A program made the translations under genes and the position numbers. Positions 1-8,594 of a stretch of 64,000 nucleotides of DNA are shown piece after piece. The stretch is from assembly GCF_900163755.1 (NCBI RefSeq), contig NZ_FUKI01000002.1, positions 1-64,000 of the forward strand. Reading direction: 5' to 3'. Every line of letters begins with the position of its first letter. Within the stretch, counting starts at the first letter, position 1. Under the pieces are notes generated by a model. It did no database searches, was not told the origin of the DNA, and saw only the letters and a list, made by a program, of their open reading frames with translations. This DNA is from Crenothrix polyspora (GTDB taxonomy: Bacteria > Pseudomonadota > Gammaproteobacteria > Methylococcales > Methylomonadaceae).

Positions 1-58
1 TTCGACAAGCTCAGTGCGAACGGTTACGCTGTAACTATTGAACTGTGAAAACGCTGTA
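1..58 (+). repeat. Truncated copy of 129-bp MITE-like repeat (family R1, copy A)
   Basis: This is the right-hand part of a repeat found complete at 3707-3835 and 13275-13403. It runs from the TTCGACAAGCTCAGTGCGAA core to the terminal AAAACGCTGTA and is cut by the window edge. It is in the same orientation as the 13275 copy. Confidence 0.85.
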
Positions 59-271
59 TTTAAGGCTACGCAGTTAACGTGGGACAAAAATAATAATGCT
101 CAAGAGGTTGGGCTACCTGCTGTTTGGCAACCCAACATGCATAACGTCTTGGTTATGTTAGGTTGAGAAAAGCCTTCAACCCAGCCTACACTTTGTTCCA
201 GTTTAAGTTGATAGCCCATTTTAAGTAGGTAGCTGAAACTTATGAATCCCTGTTTATGATTAAGGATCACC
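59..271. other. Intergenic region with a small imperfect hairpin
   Basis: No convincing gene. An imperfect inverted repeat at about 108-135 (arms TTGGGCTACC and GGCAACCCAA) has the look of a short REP-type palindrome. AGGAT at about 264-268 is the probable ribosome binding site of the acetyltransferase that follows. Confidence 0.5.
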
Positions 272-811
272 TTGAAAATCCGTAGCGCTACACTGGCAGA
301 TGCTCACGCCATAGCTGAAATCCATGTTCACTCTTGGCAGCAGACTTATCGCGGCATTGTGCCTGATGTTTATCTTGATTCTATGACGGTGGCAACGCGT
401 GAGGTTGTTTGGCGGGAAACACTTTTACAAAGTCACCCTAAGGTAATTGTTGCGGTAGATGATGCCAAGGTTGTTGGTTTTTGTTCATTTGGGCGTTGTC
501 GAGATGAGGGTGCCGGTTCAAATGACGGTGAAATTTGGGCGCTGTATCTTTCGCCAGCGCAGTTGGGTAAGGGCTTTGGGCGAGAGCTGTTATCTGTGGC
601 ATGCGCTCAATTATCTGCACAGCGCAAAACCCACATCAGTTTTTGGGTGATTGTGGGTAATAATCGGGCTACACGGTTTTATAAGGCAGCCGGATTTGAG
701 CCAGAACCAGCATCAGTAAAAGTGTTTGAGTTAGCAGGCGCTGATATTGAAGAAATTCGTTATGTTCAAGCCTGTAGTAGCTTGATTGCGCCTCTTGATT
801 GTCGTACATAA
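272..811 (+). CDS. GNAT family N-acetyltransferase
   Basis: A single GNAT acetyltransferase domain fills the 179 residues. The N-terminus (KIRSATLADAHAIAEIHVHSW) is the usual first strand and helix. The acetyl-CoA binding segment is around residues 95-105 (AQLGKGFGRELL, a Q-x-x-G-x-G/A-type loop). It is followed by NNRATRFYKAAGFEP, the typical C-terminal helix and strand. Such proteins move an acetyl group from acetyl-CoA to an amine; the substrate cannot be read from the sequence. The start codon is TTG with AGGAT just upstream. It converges on the GGDEF-EAL gene, and the two 3' ends overlap by 46 bp. Confidence 0.85.
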   Translation: MKIRSATLADAHAIAEIHVHSWQQTYRGIVPDVYLDSMTVATREVVWRETLLQSHPKVIVAVDDAKVVGFCSFGRCRDEGAGSNDGEIWALYLSPAQLGKGFGRELLSVACAQLSAQRKTHISFWVIVGNNRATRFYKAAGFEPEPASVKVFELAGADIEEIRYVQACSSLIAPLDCRT

Positions 812-3258
812 TCTGTCGGTATTGCCACAGGGTGATAATCATATAATGGTTTAGGCATGCCTAAAAAATAACCTTGACCAAAATCCACCCCTAACTGACA
901 CAAGGTTTCTAGCGTTGCAGCGTCTTCAACCCACTCAGCAATGACTTTTTTACCTAAGTTGTGCGCAATATCGGTGATAGCGCTTACCATCGTTTTATTA
1001 TTGATGTCCTGGTTAATATTGCGGATAAATTGCCCGTCGATTTTAATAATATCTACCGGCAAGCGTCTGACATGATCGAAGGAGGCAAAGCCACTGCCAA
1101 AGTCATCTAAAGCAAAGCTAAAGCCCAAATCACGCAGTGTGTAAATATGATGTAATACGCGAGTAAAATTATTTAGAGCGCTGTACTCGGTAATCTCAAA
1201 GCAAATTTTTTGTGCGGGTATACGGTAGCTTGCCAAATTCTGGTTAATAAACGTCATGAAGGTGGGGTCACTGAGTGTTTGTGGGCTTAAATTAACGTTT
1301 ACCATGCCCGTGTTGTGCAGATTGTCACCTTCTGATAACCATTGACAGGTTTTGTTAAATACCCAGCGATCAATTTGGCTTAGCATATTATAACGTTGTG
1401 CCGCTGGTAAAAAAGCACCGGGATTGAGCAAGCCATGCTCTGTTTGTAAACGTATCAGCACTTCAGAATAAGGCGGTTCTGTCGATGAAGTATTTAAGGG
1501 CGTAATGAGTTGCTGGAATAAAATAAGGTGTTGATCTCGAAGTGCTTGAGTTAGCGTGGCGACCATGTCCATTTGGTTGTGGCGATAGAGCGTGGTGTGT
1601 TTGTTTGGATCATTAATCACGATGCGATTACGCCCAGCATCTTTGGCTTCGTAACATGCGGCATCTGCTAGACTGAGTGCTTGTGCGCCGCAATCTATCG
1701 TTTTATTGATGGCGATAAGACCAATGCTAATCGTGGTTTTAAAGAGCCGTAATAGCCATTGAAAATGGTTGGCTTCCAGTGCTTGACGCAAACGTTCGGC
1801 GCTTTCCATGCCTTGCTCTGGCGATTGATTCCACAAAATAATGCCAAATTCATCGCCGCCCAAACGGGCGAGCATATCGTGAGAGCTAATATGCAGCTTA
1901 AAAACAGCGGTAATTTGTCGTAAGCATTCATCACCTGCCGCATGTCCACAGGTATCATTAATCACTTTAAATTGATCTAAATCAATAAATAACAAAATAT
2001 GAGCGCTTTGGCTGCTGATAGCATCTTGCAGGTAATTTTCAAATTCGGTGCGATTGTATAAATTAGTTAACGGATCATGGCTGGCTAAATAGGCCAATTG
2101 CAGTTCTTGTTGTTTGCGCTGGGTAATGTCGGTCAGTGAGCCTTCGAGTATCATGCGGGTATCGGTACTTACTTTACGCAACGACAAGCTATACCACGTA
2201 TTACCTTGGCCTTGTACATCGGTTGTTTGGATAATTTTTTTTTGTTCAAGTTGCTGCATCACTGTGCTCCACACGCTTTGCGGCTGAGCAAAATAATTGT
2301 GTAAAAACGGCGCGGGGTTATCTAAAGTATGTAAATCGGATGGTAAATTAAGTAAATTTTTTAGCGCGGGGTTGGTTGCCAATATGCGGCCATCATAGCG
2401 CACAGTAAACAGGCCTTCTAAGGCGTTTTCGTAAAGCGTTTGATATTTTTGCAGATTATAAATGGCGGTATTTTGTGCGCTATCACGCTGTTTGCGGTCG
2501 TTATTTAGTCGGTTGGTGATGAGTAAAGAAAATGACATAAACAACAATGCGCCACTGAAGAAAACGACGTTTTGTGCGCTTAATGAGTCAACGCGGCTAT
2601 CGGTAATAAATGTGTGTAAATGAAAATAAACTTGCGTTAGACAAAACAGCATTATAGTATAGACGAAGCTACGTAAGTGCTTGATTGTGTTATACCAATT
2701 AGGGGCTGTGATAATACAGGTGAGGGCAGCGCTGGTAATGAGTATATCTTTGATTACCTGCAAAGCAGAGGATGAAAATAACAGAGTGCTGATAATTAAT
2801 ATAACACCCAAGATTGTATAAATATCCATTATGCGGGTGATAAGCGGGTGGCTGCGTTTAAAATCAACGAACAATACTAAAAAATGCTTGCTAAAGGCAA
2901 TAAACAAAATCATATTGAGCGTATCTAACAACGTAATAACAAAGGCTTGTGGCCAGACGGTAATGTGCCACAGCATGTTGTGTTGCCCGATACCAATTAT
3001 AAAACCGAATAATGCCGCAGAAAAACGTAAGTAAATGGTTTCGTGGGTGCAGCAAAATATAACGCAGTTATACACAATAATGCCTAAACTAAAGCCTGCG
3101 ATAAGATAAGCGATTATGTGATCGATAGGCGTTAGTTGCAGTATAGATAGCGCGGGTGAAGCGATGTCATTTGCCTGAATAGACGTGCTTTTGAGAGAAA
3201 ATAACAGCATTAAAATGATGTTAGTGCTAGTACGGTTATAATATTTGTGTAGCATCAT
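766..3258 (-). CDS. Membrane-bound GGDEF-EAL cyclic-di-GMP protein with PAS domain
   Basis: A probable signal/anchor is followed by about seven hydrophobic segments (roughly residues 15-260), resembling a 7TMR-type sensor region. A PAS-like domain follows, then GGDEF with an intact RLGGDEFG motif, then EAL. The EAL motif reads EVL (SEVLIRL). Other EAL catalytic signatures are present: NVNLSP, EITE, DDFGSG, IKIDG and AEWVE. Both cyclase and phosphodiesterase activity are therefore possible. The frame stays open upstream into the 8-bp repeat using a TTG codon. The ATG at 3256-3258 is preferred because the conserved protein begins there and GGGAA from the repeat sits at ribosome-binding distance. 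Confidence 0.85.
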   Translation of the reverse strand: MMLHKYYNRTSTNIILMLLFSLKSTSIQANDIASPALSILQLTPIDHIIAYLIAGFSLGIIVYNCVIFCCTHETIYLRFSAALFGFIIGIGQHNMLWHITVWPQAFVITLLDTLNMILFIAFSKHFLVLFVDFKRSHPLITRIMDIYTILGVILIISTLLFSSSALQVIKDILITSAALTCIITAPNWYNTIKHLRSFVYTIMLFCLTQVYFHLHTFITDSRVDSLSAQNVVFFSGALLFMSFSLLITNRLNNDRKQRDSAQNTAIYNLQKYQTLYENALEGLFTVRYDGRILATNPALKNLLNLPSDLHTLDNPAPFLHNYFAQPQSVWSTVMQQLEQKKIIQTTDVQGQGNTWYSLSLRKVSTDTRMILEGSLTDITQRKQQELQLAYLASHDPLTNLYNRTEFENYLQDAISSQSAHILLFIDLDQFKVINDTCGHAAGDECLRQITAVFKLHISSHDMLARLGGDEFGIILWNQSPEQGMESAERLRQALEANHFQWLLRLFKTTISIGLIAINKTIDCGAQALSLADAACYEAKDAGRNRIVINDPNKHTTLYRHNQMDMVATLTQALRDQHLILFQQLITPLNTSSTEPPYSEVLIRLQTEHGLLNPGAFLPAAQRYNMLSQIDRWVFNKTCQWLSEGDNLHNTGMVNVNLSPQTLSDPTFMTFINQNLASYRIPAQKICFEITEYSALNNFTRVLHHIYTLRDLGFSFALDDFGSGFASFDHVRRLPVDIIKIDGQFIRNINQDINNKTMVSAITDIAHNLGKKVIAEWVEDAATLETLCQLGVDFGQGYFLGMPKPLYDYHPVAIPTDYVRQSRGAIKLLQA

Positions 3259-3261
3259 TAT

Positions 3262-3340
3262 AATTTCCCAATTTCCCAATTTCCCAATTTCCCAATTTCC
3301 CAATTTCCCAATTTCCCAATTTCCCAATTTCCCAATTTCC
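3262..3340 (-). repeat. 8-bp tandem repeat (about 9.9 units) at the 5' end of the GGDEF-EAL gene
   Basis: Perfect tandem array of AATTTCCC on the + strand (GGGAAATT on the coding strand), 79 bp with no interruption. It starts 3 bp before the ATG of the cyclic-di-GMP gene and provides its GGGAA ribosome-binding-like sequence. Read in frame it would encode a GNWEIGKL repeat. Confidence 0.95.
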
Positions 3341-3706
3341 TGGTTGTCGATTTGTATAGTTAAGTTGTACTAAATAGGTTTTTATTGCGTGGTGATTAAA
3401 AAGCGATAGTAAAAAAACGTGGGTTGTTGTATCAAGTTGCGTGATCAGTGTTTTGGCAAAAACACAGCACATTGTCGCAATTGTAAGCAATGGACTACAT
3501 TCTGTCTATGTAATGTTATTTATTCCGTATTTTATAATACATGGATTGTAATGTCGTAAATTTTTGTCGATTTATATGATATAAATATAATAATATGTAA
3601 AATTTTAAACTATATTGTATTTATAATTCGACTATCAACGTAAGTTAGGACAAAATGTAATGTGAGTTGAATGTTTTTCTCAATCCAACAGAGTTAACTT
3701 GTTAAA
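3341..3706. other. AT-rich intergenic region
   Basis: Lies between the 8-bp array and repeat R1 copy B. It is strongly AT-rich (about 3520-3620) and may hold the promoter of the GGDEF-EAL gene, but no clear -35/-10 pair stands out. No supported coding frame. Confidence 0.4.
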
Positions 3707-3835
3707 TACAGCGTTTTCACAGTTCAATAGTTACAGCGTAACCGTTCGCACTGAGCTTGTCGAAGTGTGCCGTTCATGCTTCGACAAGCTCAGCACGAAC
3801 GGTGGCTGTAACTGTCCTAAGTTGAAAACGCTGTA
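3707..3835 (-). mobile_element. 129-bp MITE-like repeat R1, copy B
   Basis: Ends in TACAGCGTTTTCA and TGAAAACGCTGTA, which are inverted repeats. Inside are two oppositely oriented copies of the TTCGACAAGCTCAG core. The sequence is almost exactly the reverse complement of 13275-13403. All ends are bounded by TA, which fits a TA target duplication. No coding capacity, so it would need a transposase in trans. Confidence 0.85.
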
Positions 3836-3980
3836 TGTTAAGTTGTCAAGCAGCGATGTAGCCAACTGACGTGAGAATTATTATTTTTTACGCTTTAGAT
3901 GGGTAGCCTAACATGGCTGGAACACGGTCAGAGGTGAAAGAATCAGCGGAGGGGATTTAAGTTGCTATGCTTGGTAAGGC

Positions 3981-4000
3981 CACTCTCCAGCAGGAGAGTG
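3981..4000. terminator. Hairpin downstream of the LprI-like gene
   Basis: Perfect 8-bp stem CACTCTCC/GGAGAGTG with a 4-nt loop, just after the stop of the minus-strand gene at 4030. No U-run follows on either strand, so it may be a rho-independent-like or mRNA-stabilising structure rather than a classical terminator. Confidence 0.35.
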
Positions 4001-4029
4001 CCTGATCTGGTGCGGGAGACATTCAAGAT

Positions 4030-4395
4030 TTAGCGTTTTTTGGCTATTTTTTCAATTTCATTAGCTCTTGTTTCTGTCATACGAGCAAGACAATGCTGCC
4101 AATAAGTAAAAGAGGAGTCGGTCTCTGAGTTTTTTGAGCAGACTTCGTTACGGTATTTAAGCCATTTATTGTGTTGTTTTTGGGTTTCATTTTTATTGAC
4201 ATAGCTGATATTTGACAGTGAGTTTAAGGCATTTTTTAAGCGTTTACTGTGGTGTTCGTATTCAGATTTTGCACATTCATAAGTAAACTTAACCCCCCAT
4301 TCTATACATCTTTTGTATTCAGGGCTGGCGGCATTGCCGCAAGTGGAATAAACACACAGTGCCATTAATGTAAAATTTTTCATAGTTAATCGCAT
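4030..4395 (-). CDS. Small secreted cysteine-containing protein, LprI/DUF1311-like
   Basis: 121 residues with a probable signal peptide (the hydrophobic stretch FTLMALCVYSTCG ends before NAAS). The mature part has spaced cysteines, a KRLKNALN helix, a QKQHNKWLKYRNEVC segment and a final C-L-A-R-M-T-E-T-R segment. That pattern resembles the lysozyme-inhibitor LprI N-terminal domain (DUF1311). A periplasmic protein is likely; inhibition of lysozyme is only an analogy. A second ATG at 4383 gives a more normal signal peptide start; neither ATG has a strong ribosome binding site. Divergent and isolated from its neighbours. Confidence 0.6.
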   Translation of the reverse strand: MRLTMKNFTLMALCVYSTCGNAASPEYKRCIEWGVKFTYECAKSEYEHHSKRLKNALNSLSNISYVNKNETQKQHNKWLKYRNEVCSKNSETDSSFTYWQHCLARMTETRANEIEKIAKKR

Positions 4396-4558
4396 TTAGT
4401 TAGGTAACAAGTAGTCAAAATGCAGCGAAAACACATAAGATAGCTATTATCTCCATAGTCTTAATGTATGCCGTTGTTTATAGTTACGATACTATAGCGA
4501 AATGACTATTTGTTCAACCTGAAAAATATCAGCGAGCTATCTGTTAATGGCGGTATTT

Positions 4559-4588
4559 AGCAATACACACGGCAACGTGAGTATTGCT
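4559..4588 (-). terminator. Hairpin after the asparagine-synthase-like gene
   Basis: Stem AGCAATAC/GTATTGCT plus CAC/GTG around a 6-nt loop, about 30 bp past the stop of the minus-strand gene ending at 4620. No long U-run follows, so termination efficiency is uncertain. Confidence 0.45.
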
Positions 4589-4619
4589 CTAATGCTTTCC
4601 AGAAGCAAAAAGAAAATGT

Positions 4620-6440
4620 TCAACTTGTTTCAGCCAGATTCTTTAGTTGATACACTTTAGCCATCGTCATTTCTAATGTGAACAAACGTCGCCATTGTTC
4701 TGAATTTTGCCTGTTTGCTGCGTGCATAAAATGTTGTAAGCGTTCTGCGTTAAACAAACCACAGGCACACAAATACGGCACGGGCAATATTGCTAATAAC
4801 TGCGGATCTTCTGTAATATTTTGTGTTTTATCGCCAGTAACAGCAGTCGAGGGTTTATGCCAGCGTCGCAAAAGCTTATCTGTAATGCGCTGATGATAGT
4901 GAGCAATAATGGGTGTAAATTGATGGATATTACGCCACGTAGCCGGCATAGCGGGATAACCATGCTCTAAAGGCAGTTGACCGAGTGTGGGTAAATGATT
5001 GGCTAGCATGGTTCGTACTACTAAGCTTCTTAGTCGTGCATTAGCCTTGGTTTCTAAGACCACTTGCAAAATAGGCCGAAAGGCAAACGGTGATACCGCA
5101 GGCCAAATGCGATTGGTGCTGCTGGCAATACGTCCTTGCCAGCGTTGCATACGCATCGCAAAATAGGCATGATCCATTTGTGTCGTATTGGGGAGCGATG
5201 TGAGCGTGTTATTATGCTGATTGGTTTGCTCAGCTAATAAAGCCACCAAATCTATTGCCGCCACGGCATCGGTAAAAATACTGCGATTATAGGCAAGCGC
5301 GGCAAAACGTTTATGCGCTAACATCTGTGTATTTAAGGGTGTTTTTTTGCCTATACGGGGAAATAATAACTCCCACCAATAGCCTCTGGCCAGTTCACCA
5401 AAAGAGCCGTTAATACTGATGTCATGACCTGCGTCAACATGGCCATGATGCGTGCTGGCAATACCGGCATATTCAAAGACATCAAATTCACCATCGGTTA
5501 ACAGTAACGCGTTTTGTAAATCTTCATAGCTGCATGTGGTTTTACGTGTTACCCGTCTATGCGGCAAAGAAAACTGTTCGGCAATGCGTTTGGCAACAGT
5601 TGCATCGGCACTGTCTGCGCTGCCCGATACCGTCGTCGATACCTTAACACCGGCCAAAATAAAACCGCTAATTGTCGCACGCGAATCATAACCGCCGGTT
5701 AGATCGCATAAGGCATTAGGAAAATGCTGATGAATATTTTTTGCTGCCGCAATTAATGCCTCGATAATTTTTGCAGCGCCTTCAGCAGCGGTGTATTTTT
5801 CTGCTTGAATAGCGCTAAAATGCCAATAACGTCGACGTGTTATTTGGCGATTATAAGCGTGTATTGTTAAATGCTCGGCGGGTGCAAGCTTGGTAAAGTG
5901 TTGCCAAAGCGATTGTTGACCGTAAATACTACCGGTAGCGATAAATTGTAATACGCTTTCTGCACTGAGTTTTGCGCCTGTTATAGCGGCCAATGTCAGC
6001 GCTGAATCTGAAATTAACATAACATCACCGTATTGCACTTGGTAAACATGGAAACTGCCCGCCGGGTCAATGGCGATGTCAATGCGCTGGGTTTGCTTAT
6101 CCAATAAAGCAATACTAAAAACACCTTCCATAGCCTCCAGAATGGTATCGAAGCGGGTATTTTGCGTGTGTGCCAATAATGCCTGTTCTTGGCCGCAAGC
6201 AAGTTCAGTGCCGTAAAACCACGTGCCACCCGACACTAAAGCCTGTGTGCCGTCTTCATTTAGTGCCCACGCTGAGCGCTTGTCATTAACGTGTTGCGTG
6301 GTTATTACGCTGCACCAATCCCAATCCTGATGTAAAACTGTTTGGGTTGGGTATAGGTTTTTTAAGATAGCCTGTGTTTTTAGAGCCAACGACACCAGAG
6401 GGGCAGCGTGAGCTGTGGCAATGATTAAGCAAAATGACAT
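4620..6440 (-). CDS. Asparagine-synthase-like protein lacking the glutaminase cysteine
   Basis: 606 residues. The N-terminal half has the fold markers of an Ntn-type glutamine amidotransferase domain (EGVFSIALLD near residue 107) but lacks the catalytic Cys at position 2; the start is MSFCL. The C-terminal half is an ATP-pyrophosphatase synthase domain with the P-loop DLTGGYDSR (SGGxDS type) near residue 245. It may therefore activate a carboxylate with ATP and take ammonia or another amine, rather than make asparagine from glutamine. Related enzymes act in surface polysaccharide and lasso peptide pathways, but no partner gene is adjacent. The substrate is unknown. No other long gene lies within 300 bp on either side. 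Confidence 0.75.
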   Translation of the reverse strand: MSFCLIIATAHAAPLVSLALKTQAILKNLYPTQTVLHQDWDWCSVITTQHVNDKRSAWALNEDGTQALVSGGTWFYGTELACGQEQALLAHTQNTRFDTILEAMEGVFSIALLDKQTQRIDIAIDPAGSFHVYQVQYGDVMLISDSALTLAAITGAKLSAESVLQFIATGSIYGQQSLWQHFTKLAPAEHLTIHAYNRQITRRRYWHFSAIQAEKYTAAEGAAKIIEALIAAAKNIHQHFPNALCDLTGGYDSRATISGFILAGVKVSTTVSGSADSADATVAKRIAEQFSLPHRRVTRKTTCSYEDLQNALLLTDGEFDVFEYAGIASTHHGHVDAGHDISINGSFGELARGYWWELLFPRIGKKTPLNTQMLAHKRFAALAYNRSIFTDAVAAIDLVALLAEQTNQHNNTLTSLPNTTQMDHAYFAMRMQRWQGRIASSTNRIWPAVSPFAFRPILQVVLETKANARLRSLVVRTMLANHLPTLGQLPLEHGYPAMPATWRNIHQFTPIIAHYHQRITDKLLRRWHKPSTAVTGDKTQNITEDPQLLAILPVPYLCACGLFNAERLQHFMHAANRQNSEQWRRLFTLEMTMAKVYQLKNLAETS

Positions 6441-6782
6441 GTGTAAACCTGATTAAATAAAGCACGAACATGAAAAATTATTTGTGGATGTAAAAAAAGT
6501 ATAGCAGTAATGTATAAGGTAATTGTGTGGTGGCGTGTAGGCTCAGTATTAAGGCTGTGCTTGAACGCGATGGCTTATACTCTGTCAATGCCATGTTATT
6601 ATGTTGCTAAAATAACAATGCTCAATCACTTTAAACCTAGTACATCAAATCGTATAAAAACAGGATAATAAAAATCTTCAAATCATGAATGAAATGCTGA
6701 TTGTGTACAGCATAAAGCTAAATTAAAATCCTGTTGACTTCCAATTTGGTGTACTAGACCTTTTAAAACAGCGAGATTAACC
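6441..6782. other. Intergenic region, divergent promoters expected
   Basis: Separates the minus-strand synthase-like gene from the plus-strand cupin-RND operon, so promoters for both should lie here. TTGACT at about 6733 is a -35-like hexamer, but no good -10 follows at 17 bp. No supported gene. Confidence 0.4.
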
Positions 6783-7175
6783 ATGTTGCAAACATTCCGT
6801 AGTCTATTGACAAGCGTTAGCGTATTAACGGCTAGTCTGTTGGTTTTAGCCACCAGCCCTGTTGTTGCAGACGACAATATCGTCTTGCAAAGAACCACGT
6901 TGCTGGAAAAAGCCGTCGAGCTCCCAAGCAATCCTGTTAATACCAAAGTCATACGGGTCAGTTTTCCACCGGCCTTCAAAACCCCGTTGCACACCCACGA
7001 AGGCCCAGGCCCGCGTTATATTATTAGTGGCACGTTGAAAGTAGTCGATGCAAGCGGCGAAAAAACTTACGGTAGCGGCCAGGTATTTTGGGAAACCGGC
7101 GAACAAATGACCATAGAAAATGTCGGCCACGGTGCTGCTGAAATTGTAATTTTTGAACTAGACCCCATCAAGTAA
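6783..7175 (+). CDS. Secreted small cupin-domain protein
   Basis: 130 residues with a clear Sec signal peptide (hydrophobic to about residue 27, ending VVADD). A single cupin barrel follows. HTHEGPGPRYIISG supplies two histidines and a glutamate of metal-binding motif 1, and a weaker motif 2 lies near GQVFWETGEQ. It is likely a periplasmic metal-binding cupin. It lies 27 bp before the NodT-like gene and is probably co-transcribed with the efflux genes, but its role there is unknown. Confidence 0.75.
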   Translation: MLQTFRSLLTSVSVLTASLLVLATSPVVADDNIVLQRTTLLEKAVELPSNPVNTKVIRVSFPPAFKTPLHTHEGPGPRYIISGTLKVVDASGEKTYGSGQVFWETGEQMTIENVGHGAAEIVIFELDPIK

Positions 7176-7202
7176 TCAGCCTATTAGCTTGGAGGCGTAT
7201 TA

Positions 7203-8594
7203 ATGGCGGGTGTAGGCTTGGTTGTAACAAGATGTCGGTGTGTAGCCTTGCTATTACTGATGACGGCTTGCGCCACGCCAGTTAATAAAGTACCAACACC
7301 GGTTGCATTGCCGCACAGTTTTTCCGTATCGGGCACACTTAAAGCGCCAGATAAGTGGTGGCAGGTGTTTCAGGATGAGGCCTTGAATGAGCTGCTTAGC
7401 ACGGCACTGGGGCATAATTTCAGCTTACATGCGGCGTTTGATCGCCTGGCGCAGGCGCGAGCTATCGCCAAAAAAACCGGCGCAGACTTTATACCCCAGC
7501 TTAATGGCAGCTCTGGCATATCACATACTGCCAGCGACAAGCCCAGCCAAGACAGCTTTAGCTTTGGCGTAGCCGCCAGTTATGAATTGGATGTGTGGGG
7601 GCGCATCCGCACCGGCATTAATGCTGCCAGACTGGATGTGAACGCGGCGCAAGAAGAGGTCGATAGTGCGGCTATTTCGCTGTCAGCAGAGCTTGCCAGC
7701 AACTGGTACAAATTGATAGAACAACGCCAGCAATTGGCTTTGCTGGAGCGGCAAATAGCGGTTAATCGAAAGAACGTGGCCTTGCTGCAAGTACGTTTCA
7801 GTGGCGCACAAGCCGCCGCCGCCGATGTGTTGCAGCAGCAGCAATTGTTGGAATCGGTTATCGGCAATCAACTGACGGTTATTGCAACAATCAGTGTGCT
7901 AGAAAACCAGCTGGCGATACTGACCGGCAATTCACCAGGCTTAATAGCACTACCTGAACACAGCGAATTTCCGTTGTTACCGCCGTTACCGCATACTGGG
8001 CTCAGTGCCGATGTTATACAGCGCAGACCCGATGTACGTCGCGCTTATTTACGGGTGCAAGCCGCCGATCAACGTATCGCTTCTGCTATTGCCGACCGTT
8101 ACCCAAAGTTAAGTCTCTCTGCCAGCCTTGGTGCAAATTCACCCAGTTTAGAGGCGTTATTTACTAATTGGCTGGGTACGATAGCCGGTAATTTATTGGT
8201 GCCGATGATTGATGGCGGGCGGCGTGTTGCCGAAGTGGAGCGTAACCAGGCGCTGGCCGCAGAAGCTATGAATACCTATGCAACAACTTTGTTAACGGCG
8301 GTTAAAGAAGTGGAAAATGCCTTGATTCAAGAGCGCCAGCAACAGCAACTGGTTATCAATTTGCAAAAACAGGTCGAGTTGGCCACCCAGTCCAGCGAGC
8401 GGTTGCGTGTGCGTTATTTATACGGTGCAATGGACTTTTTACGCGTGCTGTCGGCACAACTCAGCCAGCAAAGTCTTGAACGCACCTTGATACAAGCCCG
8501 CCAGCAGCTGATTGATTACCGCATTAATTTATACCGTGCCCTGGCCGGTGGTTTTTCGCTGACTGATTCTATTGCTACCGCCAAAAAAATATGA
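7203..8594 (+). CDS. Outer-membrane efflux lipoprotein (NodT/OprM family)
   Basis: 463 residues. The N-terminal hydrophobic segment ends in a lipobox-like LMTAC, so the protein is probably lipidated. Two related helical repeat halves contain typical TolC-family motifs: WWQVFQDEALNELL, YELDVWGRI and RRPDVRRAYLRVQAADQRI. It forms the outer-membrane channel of a tripartite RND pump. The ribosome binding site GGAGG lies 7 bp before ATG. Its stop overlaps the start of the adaptor gene (ATGA), so translation is coupled. Confidence 0.9.
   Translation: MAGVGLVVTRCRCVALLLLMTACATPVNKVPTPVALPHSFSVSGTLKAPDKWWQVFQDEALNELLSTALGHNFSLHAAFDRLAQARAIAKKTGADFIPQLNGSSGISHTASDKPSQDSFSFGVAASYELDVWGRIRTGINAARLDVNAAQEEVDSAAISLSAELASNWYKLIEQRQQLALLERQIAVNRKNVALLQVRFSGAQAAAADVLQQQQLLESVIGNQLTVIATISVLENQLAILTGNSPGLIALPEHSEFPLLPPLPHTGLSADVIQRRPDVRRAYLRVQAADQRIASAIADRYPKLSLSASLGANSPSLEALFTNWLGTIAGNLLVPMIDGGRRVAEVERNQALAAEAMNTYATTLLTAVKEVENALIQERQQQQLVINLQKQVELATQSSERLRVRYLYGAMDFLRVLSAQLSQQSLERTLIQARQQLIDYRINLYRALAGGFSLTDSIATAKKI

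Noticed and set aside
3259-3327. GNWEIGKL-repeat N-terminus of the GGDEF-EAL protein
   Set aside because: It is the 8-bp array in translation, starting with TTG; the ATG at 3256-3258 is simpler. The array itself is kept as a finding.
3981-4000. attC-like integron site at a perfect hairpin
   Set aside because: The hairpin lacks the conserved core sites and there is no integrase; treated as a simple stem-loop.
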